From the NCBI GenBank assembly GCA_963781065.1, contig CAWAET010000022.1, positions 62,001 through 126,000 of the forward strand: a DNA stretch of 64,000 bases, read 5' to 3'. This document shows positions 47,713-57,872 of the stretch, piece by piece; positions within the stretch are counted from its first letter, which is position 1, and each line of letters opens with the position of its first letter. The position numbers and the translations under genes are program-made. This DNA is from CALZJC01 sp963781065 (lineage in GTDB: Bacteria; Acidobacteriota; Thermoanaerobaculia; Multivoradales; JAHEKO01). The notes under the pieces were generated by a model that saw nothing but the letters and a program-made list of their open reading frames with translations, had not been told where the DNA came from and ran no database searches.

Positions 47713-48912
47713 ATGAGCCTGCCCGAGCTCTTCGGCTTCGCCCTGCGCGGCCTCACCGGGCACGGCCTGCGCACCGCTCTCAGCCTGCTCGGGGTGAGCA
47801 TCGGCGTCGCCTCGGTCCTGGTCCTCACCGCCCTCGGCGACGGCGCCAAGCAGTACGTCGTCGGGCAGTTCCAGAGCCTGGGCACCAACCTGCTGATCGT
47901 CCTGCCCGGCAAGACCGAGACCTCGGGCAGCTTTGGCATCGGCGGGGTGCCCAACGACCTGACGCTCGACGACGCCGAGGCGATCGAGCGCTTTGTCCCC
48001 CAGGCGCAGCGGGTGGTGCCGATCTCGATGGGCACCGAGGAGGTCGCCGCCGGCGCCCTGAGCCGTCAGATCGCGGTCATCGGCGCGACCCGCGACTACC
48101 TCGACGCGCGCCAGCTGCGCATGGCGCGGGGCGAGTTTCTCCCCGAGGACGACTTCTCGCGCGGCGCGCCGGTCACCGTGCTGGGCCACAAGGCCGCCCG
48201 CGAGCTGTTTCGCGGCGAGGACCCGGTGGGCCAGGTGGTGCGCATCGGCGGCTGGCGGATGCGGGTCATCGGCGTCCTCGCCAAGCAGGGCGTCAAGCTG
48301 GGGATCAACTTCGACGACATCGCCCTCGTGCCGGTGGCCACCGGCATGCGGATGTTCAACCGCTCGTCGCTCTTCCGCATCCTGATCCAGGCCCACGCCC
48401 ACGCCGACATCGACCTGGCGCGGCGCAACATCCTCGAGCTGATCACCGAGCGCCACGAGGAAGAGGACGTCACCGTCATCACCCAGGACGCGGTGGCCAA
48501 CACCTTCACCGGCATCCTCACCACCCTGACCCTGTTCGTCACCGGCATCGCCGCGATCTCGCTGTCGGTGGCCGGCTTCGGCATCATGAACGTGATGCTG
48601 GTCTCGGTCTCCGAGCGCACCAGCGAGATCGGCCTGCTGCGGGCGGTGGGCGCGGCCCGGCGCCAGATCCTGGCCGCCTTCGTCACCGAGGCGGCGATCA
48701 TCTCGGGTCTCGGCGGACTGATCGGGCTGGCCCTGGGCTACGGGCTGGTCGGTCTCGGCGTGCGCCTCTACCCCGTCTTCCAGGCCAGCCCGCCGGCCTG
48801 GGCGGTGGCGGCGGCGATGGCGGTGGCACTCGGCGTCGGCGTGATCTTCGGCATGCTGCCGGCGTGGCAGGCGACCAAGCTCGACCCGGTGCTGGCCCTG
48901 GGCAGGAGGTGA
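47713..48912 (+). CDS. MacB-like ABC transporter permease
   Basis: The 399-aa protein has an N-terminal membrane segment with RTALSLLGVSIGVASVLVLTALGDGAK, a large periplasmic MacB-core domain (NLLIVLPGKTETSG, GEFLPEDDFSRGAPVTVLG), and three FtsX-type C-terminal segments (SERTSEIGLLRAVGAARRQIL, VAGFGIMNVMLVSVSE). It acts with the ATPase 25 nt upstream and the adaptor to move lipoproteins, peptides or drugs from the periplasm outward. Confidence 0.92.
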   Translation: MSLPELFGFALRGLTGHGLRTALSLLGVSIGVASVLVLTALGDGAKQYVVGQFQSLGTNLLIVLPGKTETSGSFGIGGVPNDLTLDDAEAIERFVPQAQRVVPISMGTEEVAAGALSRQIAVIGATRDYLDARQLRMARGEFLPEDDFSRGAPVTVLGHKAARELFRGEDPVGQVVRIGGWRMRVIGVLAKQGVKLGINFDDIALVPVATGMRMFNRSSLFRILIQAHAHADIDLARRNILELITERHEEEDVTVITQDAVANTFTGILTTLTLFVTGIAAISLSVAGFGIMNVMLVSVSERTSEIGLLRAVGAARRQILAAFVTEAAIISGLGGLIGLALGYGLVGLGVRLYPVFQASPPAWAVAAAMAVALGVGVIFGMLPAWQATKLDPVLALGRR

Positions 48913-48915
48913 TCC

Positions 48916-50113
48916 GTGCGCGAGCTCGTACTGCTGGCACTCAGGGCCGTCCGGGCCCATCGGCTGCGCTCGGCCCTGTCGATGGTCGGCATCGCCATCG
49001 GCATCGCGGCGGTGATCCTGCTGACCTCGCTCGGCGAGGGTGCCCGGCGCTACATCGTCGACCAGTTCTCGCAGTTCGGCACCAACGTGCTGGCGATCAA
49101 CCCCGGCAAGGCGGAGACCGCCGGCCTGCCGGGGATGTTCGGCGGCACCACCCAGAAGCTCACGCTGGACGATGCCGAGGCCCTGATGCGGGTCCCGGGC
49201 GTGGTCGACGTGGTGCCGATCGCCTTGGCCATGGCGCGGGTCGAGGGCGGCGGCCGCGGCCGCAGCGTCTTCGTCTACGGCTGCACGCCGGCCCTGTCCG
49301 AAGTCTGGCGGTGGAAGCTGCGCGCCGGCAGCTACTGGCCCGGCAACGATCCCCGCCGCGGGCCGACGATGGCGGTGCTCGGGACCGACGCTGAAGCGCG
49401 AGCTGTTCGGCGACGAGCAGGCGCTGGGCGGTTTCGTCAAGATCGCCGGCACCCGCTTCCGGGTCACCGGCATCATGGAGCCCAAGGGTCAGATGCTGGG
49501 CTTCGACCTCGATGACGCGGTCTTCATACCCGTCGCCCGGGCGATGAAGATCTTCAACCTCGACGAGCTCGGCGAGATCGACCTGATCTTCACCAACAGC
49601 CAGGTCCTCGACCAGGTCGAGCGGGGCGTCAAGGAGCTGCTGACCGAGCGCCACGACGGCAAGGAGGACTTCGCCGTCACCACCCAGGCGGCGATGCTCG
49701 AGTCGTTCGGCAACATCATGGACGTGATCACCATCGCCCTGGCGGCGATCGCCGGCATCTCGCTGGTGGTGGGCGCCATCGGCATCCTGACCATGGTCTG
49801 GATCGCGGTCGGCGAGCGCACCAACGAGATCGGCCTGCTGCGCTCGATCGGCGCCACCCGCCGCCAGGTGCAGATGGTCTTCCTGAGCGAGGCGATCGTG
49901 CTCGGCCTGCTCGGCGGCCTGCTCGGCCTGGCGCTGGGCCTCGGCCTGTGCGCCCTGCTGCGGGCGGCCGTCGCCGGGCTGCCGGTCCACACGCCGTTCG
50001 AGTACGTCCTGGCCGCGCTGGCGGTCAGCCTCGCCACCGGCGTGCTGTCGGGGGTGATGCCGGCCCGCCGGGCGGCTTCGCTCGACCCGGTCGAGGCGCT
50101 GCGCGCGGAGTAG
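48916..50113 (+). CDS. Second MacB-like ABC permease, frame broken once
   Basis: From GTG 48916 the first frame covers the N-terminal segment (HRLRSALSMVGIAIGIAAVILLTSLGEGARRY) and part of the periplasmic domain. After an indel near 49384-49391 the reading continues as LKRELFGDEQALGGFVKIAGTRFRVTGIMEP, and the FtsX segments follow (VGERTNEIGLLRSIGATRRQVQ). Removing one base gives an intact ~398-aa permease that could pair with the one upstream, which would make a heterodimeric MacB-like transporter. Sequencing error is the likelier cause of the break. Confidence 0.82.
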
Positions 50114-50208
50114 GCTCGCGGGCCCCGGGGAACTACTCCTGGCAGGCGAATTGCTTCCGGGTACTGCAGACGAACTCGAGCCACGCAACCACAAAGGAGA
50201 GCTCAGCC

Positions 50209-50967
50209 ATGTCCATCCGCACGATTCTCGGTTTCTCGATCCTGGCGGCACTGACCGCGGCCGGCCCCACCCTCGGCCAGGCCCCGGAGACGCCGGCCCA
50301 GATCCTCGGCCGGATCGACGCCCGGCTGCTGGCCTGGGACACCACGGCGGCGCGCGAGCTGCTCGCCACCCTGCCCGACCAGGGCACCCCGGAGGCCAAG
50401 ATCGCCGCCGGCCGGCTGCTGTTGCAGGAGCAGAAGCCCGACGAGTCGACGGCACAACTGGCGGCCGCCGTCGCCGCGGCCCCCGGCGACCCCTCGCCGG
50501 CGATCTACCTGGGCGAGGCCCACCGGCTGGCCGAGCGGCCCGAGGAGGCTAGGCAGGCGTTCGAGACCGCCGCCCGGCGAGCCGCCGACCGGATCGCCGC
50601 CGCACCGGAGAACGTCGGCGCCCTGGTGGCCCTGGGCATCGCGCGGCAGAACCTGCGCCAGCTGCCGGAGGCCATCGCTGCCCTCGAGCAGGCCCGCCAG
50701 CTCGCTCCCGGCAACGTCCAGGCGGCCTACCAGCTGGGCGTCACCCACGCCCTGGCGCGCAACTTCGCCCCGGCCGTCGAGCAGCTGACCGCGGCGATCG
50801 AGCGCAACTCCGAGATCGCCTACGCCTACTACTACCGCGCCCTGGCCGCCGAGAAGATCGACCGCAAGGACCTTCTGATCAACGACCTCCAGCGCTTCCT
50901 GGCGCTGGCGCCCAACGCCCCCGACGCGCCGCGGGCGCAGCGGCTCCTGGACGCCATCGGGGGCTGA
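50209..50967 (+). CDS. Secreted TPR protein
   Basis: The 252-aa protein has a signal peptide (TILGFSILAALTAAGPTLGQ) and about five tetratricopeptide-like helical pairs (EKARQAFETAARR, ALVALGIARQNLRQLPEAIAALEQARQLAPGNVQAAYQLG, FAPAVEQLTAAIERNSEIAYAYYYRALAAEK). The start at ATG 50209 has AAAGGAGA upstream and is preferred over an upstream open frame. It lies 95 nt after the second permease and could be an accessory scaffold for that transporter (inference). Confidence 0.8.
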   Translation: MSIRTILGFSILAALTAAGPTLGQAPETPAQILGRIDARLLAWDTTAARELLATLPDQGTPEAKIAAGRLLLQEQKPDESTAQLAAAVAAAPGDPSPAIYLGEAHRLAERPEEARQAFETAARRAADRIAAAPENVGALVALGIARQNLRQLPEAIAALEQARQLAPGNVQAAYQLGVTHALARNFAPAVEQLTAAIERNSEIAYAYYYRALAAEKIDRKDLLINDLQRFLALAPNAPDAPRAQRLLDAIGG

Positions 50968-50983
50968 GCCGCAGCGGCGGGGC

Positions 50984-53900
50984 TCAGAAGACGTTGCCGA
51001 GCCCGAAGTAGAGCTTGACGCCGCGGTCGATCTCCGGCCGCCGGTCGAGCGGCCAGGCCACATCCAGCCGCAGCAGGCCGAAGGGCGTGTCGGCGCGCAG
51101 GCCGACACCGAGCGAGGTGAACAGATCGAAGTCCACGGCGCCGTCGAGCCAGACGTTGCCGGCGTCGAGGAAAAACAGGCCGGAGATAGGCTCCCAGAGC
51201 CCGAATCTGAGCTCCTGGTTGAGCACGAAAAGGGTGTTCTCGGCGACTGAAGGCAGCACCGTGCCGGAGAGCTCGGCCGGCCCCAGGCTCTCGCGGCGAT
51301 AGCCGCGCACCGAGTACTCGCCGCCGGCGCGGAGCAGCAGATCGCCCAGCAGCTCCTGGCCCGTGAACGCCTCGGCCCGGCCCAGCCGCACCGACTGGGC
51401 CCAGGTCAGCCGGCGCCCGGCGAGGCGGCCGGCGGGCAGGAAGCTGTTCAGCTGGCCGAACAGCCGGCCGTAGCGGATGTCGCCGCCCAGCGACTCGTCG
51501 CTGTAGGAGAGATCGACGCTGGCGAACAGACCTCGCTCGGGCGCCACCCGGTCGTCACGGCTGTCGAAGATGTACTGCAGCCCGAGGAACGGCCGCTGGA
51601 CCCGCACCTCGATCGGGTCGAGGGGGCCGAAGAAGGGGTCCTCGACGAGAAAGGTCTCGGTAAAGCGCACGTCCCGGTAGCGGGCATAGACCCGGCCGGT
51701 GGTGCGCGGACCGAGCTGCCAGCCGAGCTGCACCGTGGCCTCGAGGGTTCGGGTCTGGTCGCGGATCTCGCCGTCCTCGACCAGGCGATCCTCTTCGCCG
51801 GCGAGAGCGAACAGGTCCAGCTGGCTCTTCGGGCCCAGCACACCGGGCACCGAAGCGCTCAGACGCAGCTGCTCGAGCTCGTCGGCGAGCAGCGTCCGCA
51901 GGCCGAGATCGACGCCACGGCCGAGCAGGTTGCGGTCGAGCAGGTCGACCACCAGGCTCTCGCCCGCGTCGCTCTCCCAGCGCAAGCCGTAGGCGACCCG
52001 GTAGCGCGGCCTCTCCTCCACCTCGAAGAGCACTCGGGCGGGGCCCTCCTCGGCACCGCTGACGCCCGAGCCGACCGCCGCGAACAATCCCGTGCCGTAG
52101 AGCCGGCGGCGAGCCTCCCGCAGCGACGCCGGGCCCAGCGGCTGGTCCGGCTGGAGCCCCGCCGTCCGCCGCGCCCAACCGGCGCGAGTGGCGCCCAGCC
52201 CGGAGAACTCGGTCGTGCCGAGCCGGTGGATCGGTCCCCGGTCGAGAACGAAGACCGCCCGGCGATCGGCCGGTCGCTCCGGCCCCATCGGCTCCAGCCG
52301 CAGCGTCACCTCGGCCTCGAGGTAGCCGGCCTCGCGCAGCTCGCGCTCCACCTCGAGCGCCGCCCTGGAGAGCAGGTCGGCGCGCACCGGATCACCGGCC
52401 GTGACGCCGCCGGCCTCGTCGACCTCGGTGCGCCGGTCGCGCGCGTCGGCGAACTCCAGCAGCGCCACCCGCAGCCGCTCGCCCGGCTCCACCCGGACGG
52501 TGAGCTGGCGGCCGTCGGGCGACATCTCGCGGCCGGCTATCGCCGCCTCGGGCCAGCCCAGCGCCGCCAGCCCGTCGAGGGCCCGCCGCTCGGCCGCCTC
52601 GAGCCCGGCCGCCAGCTCGGCCCGCCGCAGCGTGCTGGAGAACAGCGTCGCCAGCTCCGCCGACTCGGACTCGGGCAGGCCGGAGAAACGTGGCGGAGCC
52701 AGCTCACGGCGCTCTCCGGGCGCGGATTCGATGGTCACCAACCGTCGCTCCGGCGGCCCGCCGTCCAGCAGCTGGCGCCGCACGATGACCCGGGGATCGA
52801 GGTGGCCGAGGCTGCGCCAGGCCCGCGTCGCCTCGGCCCCCATCTCCTCGATGGCCGCCGGCTCGTAGAAGTCGCCGCGATACAGCCCGGCCACCGCGCG
52901 CCGCAGCGGCCGCGGCAGCCGCTCGCCGACGAACTCGAACTCGACCCGCGCGCCGCTGTCGATCCCCACCGCCAGCGCGACTCCCGGCCGGCGCGGCGCC
53001 GGCTCCTCGGCCACCCGCACCCGGGCGTCGGGATAGCCGCGGGTGCGCAGCAGCTCGCCCACCGCCACGGCGATCTCGAAGGCGGCCCCGGGAGCCAGCC
53101 GATCGCCCTTGCGGTAGCCGGCCGCGCGTTTGAGGGCGCGCCGCCGGACGCCGGGCACGCGGTCGAAGGTCAGCCGGCGCAGCCGCGGCCCCGCCTCGCG
53201 CCGGCGGGCGCCGCCGAGCTCGAGCCGTTGCTGCAGGGTGCCGCCCTGGTTGCCCAGGTCGTTGGTGAACAACTGGGCGGAGAGCCGGGCGGCCGCCTGC
53301 TCGTCGTGCAGATCCAGCAGGTAGGTCTGCCGCTCGGCGTTGCGCAGGTCGACCGACGCGGCGACCGTGACGCGGGAGGAGACCTCACTCGAGGCGGTCA
53401 GCCGCGCCCCGGGGTCGGCCTCGCCGAAGATCAGCAGCGGCCGGAAGCTGATCCGCGTCCCGCCCAGCACGTCGCCCATGGAGCTGTCGATCTGCTCGCC
53501 GAGGAACGACGCCAGACCCGCGGTCAGGGCCGCGCCGGCCACCCCCCCGGTCGGCTCGTCGCCGTCCGGCAACGTGTCCGGCCGCGACTCCGCGACCGCA
53601 AACGGGTCGTTGCCGGCAAGCCGCCCGATCGAGGGATCTTCGAACGAGGTCGTAGTCTGCAGCTCGAGCGTCGGCACCTCCGCCGGCAGCCCGCGGTAGA
53701 CCGCCGCCGCCGAGTCGAGCCGCACCGTCTGGCCGTAGGCGTAGACCAGACCGCCCGGGTCGACCTCGAGCCGGCCTTCGATGATCGGCCCCACCAGGTT
53801 GCCGCGCACCGCCAGCGGCTGCCAGCGCAGCTTGAGATCGGCGAGGTTGTTCTTCACCCGGATCCCCTGACGCGTCTCGACCGACACGTCGAGCGCGATC

Positions 53901-56900
53901 CCCTCGAGGGGATCGAAGTCCGAGCCCAGCAGGTCGGCCGGCAGCAGCTGCCCCAGCAACAGGCTGTCGAGCCGGATCGGGCGCGTCAGCTGGCCGCGAT
54001 CGACCGTCAGGCGGCCCGACAGCAACCCGGCGCCTTCGGGGTCGACGGTCAGCCGCAGATCGCCGTCGAGCAGGGTCAGCAGACCGTAGTCGAGAACGGC
54101 TCGAATCGCCTCCAGACGAGCCTCGACGGCCACCCCGCGCTCCCCGTCGGCAGTGCCCGAAAAGCCCAGCCGCCCTTCGTTCACCCGCGCCTCGCCGGCA
54201 AACGTCGCCGCCCCCTCGGCGAACCGCAGGGTCAGCTCCGGCGCCGCGACCTCCAGCGAATAGGGCGACAGGAAGTAGAAGCCGGCGCCGGCGCCGGTCA
54301 GCCTGAGCTCCCCGTGCGGCGCGTCGCCCGGCCCGGCGATCTCGAGCTCCGCCAGCAGGGCGCCTTCCCCCGCGCCGCCGGCCAGAAACGGGTTGAGCAG
54401 CGCCGCGGGCACCACCCCGCCGCCGCTCAGGCTGAGCTCGCGCAGCAGCCCGCCCAGCGCGGCACCGGGCAGCCAACCCGGCTCCAGATCGAACCAGCCG
54501 GAAAACTCGAGCGGCGCGCCCGAGGCCGAGAGACGGGCCGACTCGATGCGCAACCGACCGTCGCCGAGGCGCAGCTCGATCGGCTCCCGGGCACGCAGCG
54601 ACTGGTCGCCCAGCTCCGCCTCGAGCCGCGGGATGCGCAGCTCGCCGGTGGCCCGCGTCGGCGCGCCGAGATCCAGCTCCAGCCGGCCGCCGGTGCCGGC
54701 CACGAGCCGGCTCAAGGCCCGCTCGTCCTCCTCCTCGCCCAACCAACCGGTCCAGTCGGCGGCCGGCACGTCCCAGCTCAGCTCCAGCCGGCCCTCGCCG
54801 CCGCCGGCCAGCGCGGCCAGCGGCGCGGCCGCCCGCAACCAGCCGCGGCCACCGTCCACGAGCGGCGCGTCGACCTCGAGCAGAACCGTCGAGTCACGCA
54901 GCAGGAGAGCGAGGTCGACGCCCGCGAGCGGCGCGGCCGCCGCCGCGTGGACCCCGAGCCGCGCCTTATCGACCAGCCGGGCGGGCGGCTCGCCGGGCGA
55001 CCAGCCGGAGCGCAGCCCGGCCTCGCCGGCGATCTCGAGCTCGTGGCCGTCGACCTCGATCGCGGCCGGCGCCAGCCGCAGCCGGCCTGCCGCCAGCGCC
55101 AGGCGCAGCGGCGCCCGCGACCGCAGGAGGTGGCCGTCTCGCTCGAGCTCGAGGTCGACCAGCTCGACTTCTCCGGATCCGCCGGCCGGCGCCGCCGGGT
55201 CGAGCGACAGATGGCCCCGGGAGCCCGCGACCCACCGGCTCGGGAGCTCATCGCCGACGGCTGCCTCGCCGCCGACCGCCGCCCGCCAGTCGATCGCCGG
55301 CAGGTCCCAGAGGATCTCGAGCGGCCCGTCGGCACCGGCGACCGCCAGCGCGGCCAGCGCCTCGCCGCCCGGCAGCCTGGACAGCGCGGCCAGCGGCGCG
55401 GCAACCGCCAGCGTCGCCGTCGAACCGGACAGGTCGGCCCGCGGGATGTCGAGCCGCAAGACGCCGTCGGCGAGCCGCAGCCGGCCCTCGGCCGACCTCA
55501 GCGGCTCCCAGCCGCCGATGAGCTCGAGGGCGAGATCGGCGGCCGGCGTCCCGCCGAGCTCCACCTCACCGGCCGCGCGCAGGGTCCGGCCGGGCTGCTC
55601 GACCGCCAGCTCGCGCACCAGCAGCCGGTTGCCGTCGACGGTCGCCGCCAGCCGCGCCGCGCCAATCTCCAGCTCTCCCCGGGCCAGACGGTCGCCCACG
55701 AGCCGGACCTCGCCGCTCAGCCGGTCGCCGGCCAGGGCGAGGTCGGCGGAGCCGGCCAGGGTGCCCGTGGTCCCGGCGGCGAATCGCGCCAGCGGCAGCC
55801 CGTCGAGCTCGACCTGGACGTCCAGTTGTCGCGAGGCGATGGCGCCTACGGCGGTCAGCCGAACGCCGGCCCCGGGGTCCGGGGACCACTCGCCCTCGAG
55901 CCGGACCGCCGGATCGGTCAGGCGGCCGCCAAAGCTGCCGTCGACGCGCAGCGGCCCCGCGGCCAGGCCGGCCGGCAGGTCGGGCAGCATCCCGGGCCAG
56001 ACGGCGGCCAGCCGCGCCAGCTCCCCTTCCAGGTCGGGCACCGCCAGCCGCAGCCGGCCGCGCTCGATGCGGCTCTCGCCGAGCGCCGAGCGCGCCAAAA
56101 GCAGCCGAGCCTCGACCCGGCGCCGGCCGGCGGCCCGCGGCAGCAGTTCGAGGTCGAGCTCGAGCGCCAGCTCCGGCCCAGCCAGCTCGCCGGCGGCGGT
56201 CAACGTCGCCTCGGCCAGCAGGCCGTCGCCGCGAGCCCAGCGCGCCTCCGCGGTCCCGTCGAGCCTGCCGCCCTCCAGCTCGAAGGCGGCGATCAGACCG
56301 AGCCACGAGCCGGGCAGCCCGGAGCGCTGGTAGAGCTCGGCGGGGAGCCAGAGCGAGGCCAGCTCGCCGGGCAGCCGGCCGCCCTCGAGCCGCAGCTCGC
56401 CGGCCTGGGCGCGCAGGTCGAGCCGGCCGGACAGGCGCACCGGCTCGGCCGCGGCGTCGATACCGAGCAGCCCGGCGACGTCGGCCCGCCCCTCGAGCTC
56501 CACCGTCAGCGGCTGATCCTCCTCGAGGCCCAGCCGGCCCGAGACCGTGGCGGCGACCGACTCGCCGTCGATCTGCAGGCGGTCGAGCATGATCGGCCCG
56601 GCGAGCGGCCCGGACAGCTCGGCGGCGAGCTCCAGATCGAGCGGCGGCCCGCCGTCTGGCACCGCCCGCAGCCGGCCGACCCGCACCGCCAGGCCCAGCT
56701 CGCCAGCGACCAGCTCACCGTCGAGCTCGACCCCGTCCAACGTCACCGCGCCCAGCAGCGACCGCAGCGACGGCGGCGGCTCGAGACGCGCCGCGGCGCC
56801 GTCGCGCAGCCGCAGGCTGGCGATCGAGATCGACGCCTCCGCGGTCGGCCCCTCGGCGGTCGCCGCCGGCAGCCGAGGCAGCGGCCGGGAGCCGTCGAAC

Positions 56901-57259
56901 CGCGGCCCGACGAGCACCGCCTCGCGCACCACCAGCGGGCCGCGCGCGAGCGAGCCGGGAGCCACCTCCACCGCCAGGCTGTCGGCGCTCAGGAACGGCT
57001 CGGCGGCGCCCGCCGCGAACGACGGGTGGATGAGCTCCAGGCGAATGCCGAACGGCCGCAGCCGGACCGACTCGGCCGCAACGCGGACCCCGGTCCGGGC
57101 CTCCAGCATCGCCGCCGCGCGATCGAACAGCGCTCGCTGCACCGGCCGGACGTGGAGGGCCGCCACGACGGCGACGAGAAGCAGCACCAGGGCCGCGGCC
57201 ACCAGCGCTGACGTTCGCCGCAGCTGTCTCCTGCCTCGCCTCGGGTCCCGGTTCGCCAC
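50984..57259 (-). CDS. TamB-TamA fusion protein (2091 aa)
   Basis: TamB (an inner-membrane anchored bridge) and TamA (an outer-membrane Omp85 barrel) are normally two proteins. Here they are one. Residues ~17-36 are a membrane anchor. To ~1350 runs a long beta-rich region with many repeated LxLELxG segments and a C-terminal DUF490-like part (RLEVDPGGLVYAYGQTVRLDSAAAVYRG, RISFRPLLIFGEADPGARLTASSEVSSRVTVAASV). From ~1365 to ~1740 come POTRA-like units (FEFVGERLPRPLRRAVAGLYRGDFYEP, TTEFSGLGATRAGW). Residues ~1745-2091 form an Omp85 barrel (YRVAYGLRWESDAGESLVVDLLDRNLLGRGVDLG) ending in Phe, as in BAM substrates. It would span both membranes to insert outer-membrane proteins or carry lipids. Confidence 0.88.
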   Translation of the reverse strand: MANRDPRRGRRQLRRTSALVAAALVLLLVAVVAALHVRPVQRALFDRAAAMLEARTGVRVAAESVRLRPFGIRLELIHPSFAAGAAEPFLSADSLAVEVAPGSLARGPLVVREAVLVGPRFDGSRPLPRLPAATAEGPTAEASISIASLRLRDGAAARLEPPPSLRSLLGAVTLDGVELDGELVAGELGLAVRVGRLRAVPDGGPPLDLELAAELSGPLAGPIMLDRLQIDGESVAATVSGRLGLEEDQPLTVELEGRADVAGLLGIDAAAEPVRLSGRLDLRAQAGELRLEGGRLPGELASLWLPAELYQRSGLPGSWLGLIAAFELEGGRLDGTAEARWARGDGLLAEATLTAAGELAGPELALELDLELLPRAAGRRRVEARLLLARSALGESRIERGRLRLAVPDLEGELARLAAVWPGMLPDLPAGLAAGPLRVDGSFGGRLTDPAVRLEGEWSPDPGAGVRLTAVGAIASRQLDVQVELDGLPLARFAAGTTGTLAGSADLALAGDRLSGEVRLVGDRLARGELEIGAARLAATVDGNRLLVRELAVEQPGRTLRAAGEVELGGTPAADLALELIGGWEPLRSAEGRLRLADGVLRLDIPRADLSGSTATLAVAAPLAALSRLPGGEALAALAVAGADGPLEILWDLPAIDWRAAVGGEAAVGDELPSRWVAGSRGHLSLDPAAPAGGSGEVELVDLELERDGHLLRSRAPLRLALAAGRLRLAPAAIEVDGHELEIAGEAGLRSGWSPGEPPARLVDKARLGVHAAAAAPLAGVDLALLLRDSTVLLEVDAPLVDGGRGWLRAAAPLAALAGGGEGRLELSWDVPAADWTGWLGEEEDERALSRLVAGTGGRLELDLGAPTRATGELRIPRLEAELGDQSLRAREPIELRLGDGRLRIESARLSASGAPLEFSGWFDLEPGWLPGAALGGLLRELSLSGGGVVPAALLNPFLAGGAGEGALLAELEIAGPGDAPHGELRLTGAGAGFYFLSPYSLEVAAPELTLRFAEGAATFAGEARVNEGRLGFSGTADGERGVAVEARLEAIRAVLDYGLLTLLDGDLRLTVDPEGAGLLSGRLTVDRGQLTRPIRLDSLLLGQLLPADLLGSDFDPLEGIALDVSVETRQGIRVKNNLADLKLRWQPLAVRGNLVGPIIEGRLEVDPGGLVYAYGQTVRLDSAAAVYRGLPAEVPTLELQTTTSFEDPSIGRLAGNDPFAVAESRPDTLPDGDEPTGGVAGAALTAGLASFLGEQIDSSMGDVLGGTRISFRPLLIFGEADPGARLTASSEVSSRVTVAASVDLRNAERQTYLLDLHDEQAAARLSAQLFTNDLGNQGGTLQQRLELGGARRREAGPRLRRLTFDRVPGVRRRALKRAAGYRKGDRLAPGAAFEIAVAVGELLRTRGYPDARVRVAEEPAPRRPGVALAVGIDSGARVEFEFVGERLPRPLRRAVAGLYRGDFYEPAAIEEMGAEATRAWRSLGHLDPRVIVRRQLLDGGPPERRLVTIESAPGERRELAPPRFSGLPESESAELATLFSSTLRRAELAAGLEAAERRALDGLAALGWPEAAIAGREMSPDGRQLTVRVEPGERLRVALLEFADARDRRTEVDEAGGVTAGDPVRADLLSRAALEVERELREAGYLEAEVTLRLEPMGPERPADRRAVFVLDRGPIHRLGTTEFSGLGATRAGWARRTAGLQPDQPLGPASLREARRRLYGTGLFAAVGSGVSGAEEGPARVLFEVEERPRYRVAYGLRWESDAGESLVVDLLDRNLLGRGVDLGLRTLLADELEQLRLSASVPGVLGPKSQLDLFALAGEEDRLVEDGEIRDQTRTLEATVQLGWQLGPRTTGRVYARYRDVRFTETFLVEDPFFGPLDPIEVRVQRPFLGLQYIFDSRDDRVAPERGLFASVDLSYSDESLGGDIRYGRLFGQLNSFLPAGRLAGRRLTWAQSVRLGRAEAFTGQELLGDLLLRAGGEYSVRGYRRESLGPAELSGTVLPSVAENTLFVLNQELRFGLWEPISGLFFLDAGNVWLDGAVDFDLFTSLGVGLRADTPFGLLRLDVAWPLDRRPEIDRGVKLYFGLGNVF

Positions 57260-57296
57260 GAGTCGATTATCCCAGTGACGGGCCGGTGGCGGGGAC

Positions 57297-57872
57297 TCAG
57301 CGGGCCGGCTCGGCCCAGCTGTCGACCGTGTACCGGCTGACGCGCATCTCGGGCGACCAGAAATCCGGCGCCAGGCCGGCCTTGCGCTTCAGCTGGCGGA
57401 GAAACTCCGCCGGCAGCGGCAGGTGGCGCCACACCGCCGGCAGGAAGGTGCCCCGCCGGCCCTGGTGCTCGAGGACGAGCCCGTCGACGCCCGGCCGCAG
57501 CCGGCGGGCGAGGCCGGCCTCGTCGGCCGCCTCCACCGGCTCGAGATCCGAGAGCACCGAGACCTCGATCCGGATCCTGTCCAGCTCGCCGGCCTCGAGC
57601 CGGGGAAAGCGCGGATCGCGGAGGGCCGCCGCCACGGCGTTGCCGCGGACATCCTCGATCAACGGCCGGCGAGCCTCGAGCGAGCCGACGCAGCCGCGCA
57701 GCGCGCCGTCGAGCTCGAGCGTCACGAAGCTCGCCCCGGGCGCCGCCAACCAGTCGCGCGGGCCCGAGCTCACCTGCGGCGGCGGCTCGGCACCGAGCTC
57801 TCCGCACAAAGCCGCCCGCGCCAGCGCCAGCAGCACCGCGCCGCGCTCGGGGTCGCCGCTTGCCGCCGTCAC
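57297..57872 (-). CDS. amrA: AmmeMemoRadiSam system protein A (AMMECR1 domain)
   Basis: The 191-aa AMMECR1 domain carries the LRGCVGSLEARRPLIEDVRGNAVAAALRDPRFPRL signature near residues 58-92. The start is GTG 57872, overlapping the amrB stop as GTGA. The AmmeMemoRadiSam system is a three-protein set (AMMECR1, MEMO and a radical SAM protein) whose function is not established. The radical SAM partner is not in the window. Confidence 0.87.
   Translation of the reverse strand: MTAASGDPERGAVLLALARAALCGELGAEPPPQVSSGPRDWLAAPGASFVTLELDGALRGCVGSLEARRPLIEDVRGNAVAAALRDPRFPRLEAGELDRIRIEVSVLSDLEPVEAADEAGLARRLRPGVDGLVLEHQGRRGTFLPAVWRHLPLPAEFLRQLKRKAGLAPDFWSPEMRVSRYTVDSWAEPAR

Noticed and set aside
49948..50208. 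Upstream extension of the TPR gene into the permease gene
   Set aside because: The signal peptide and AAAGGAGA fix the start at 50209.
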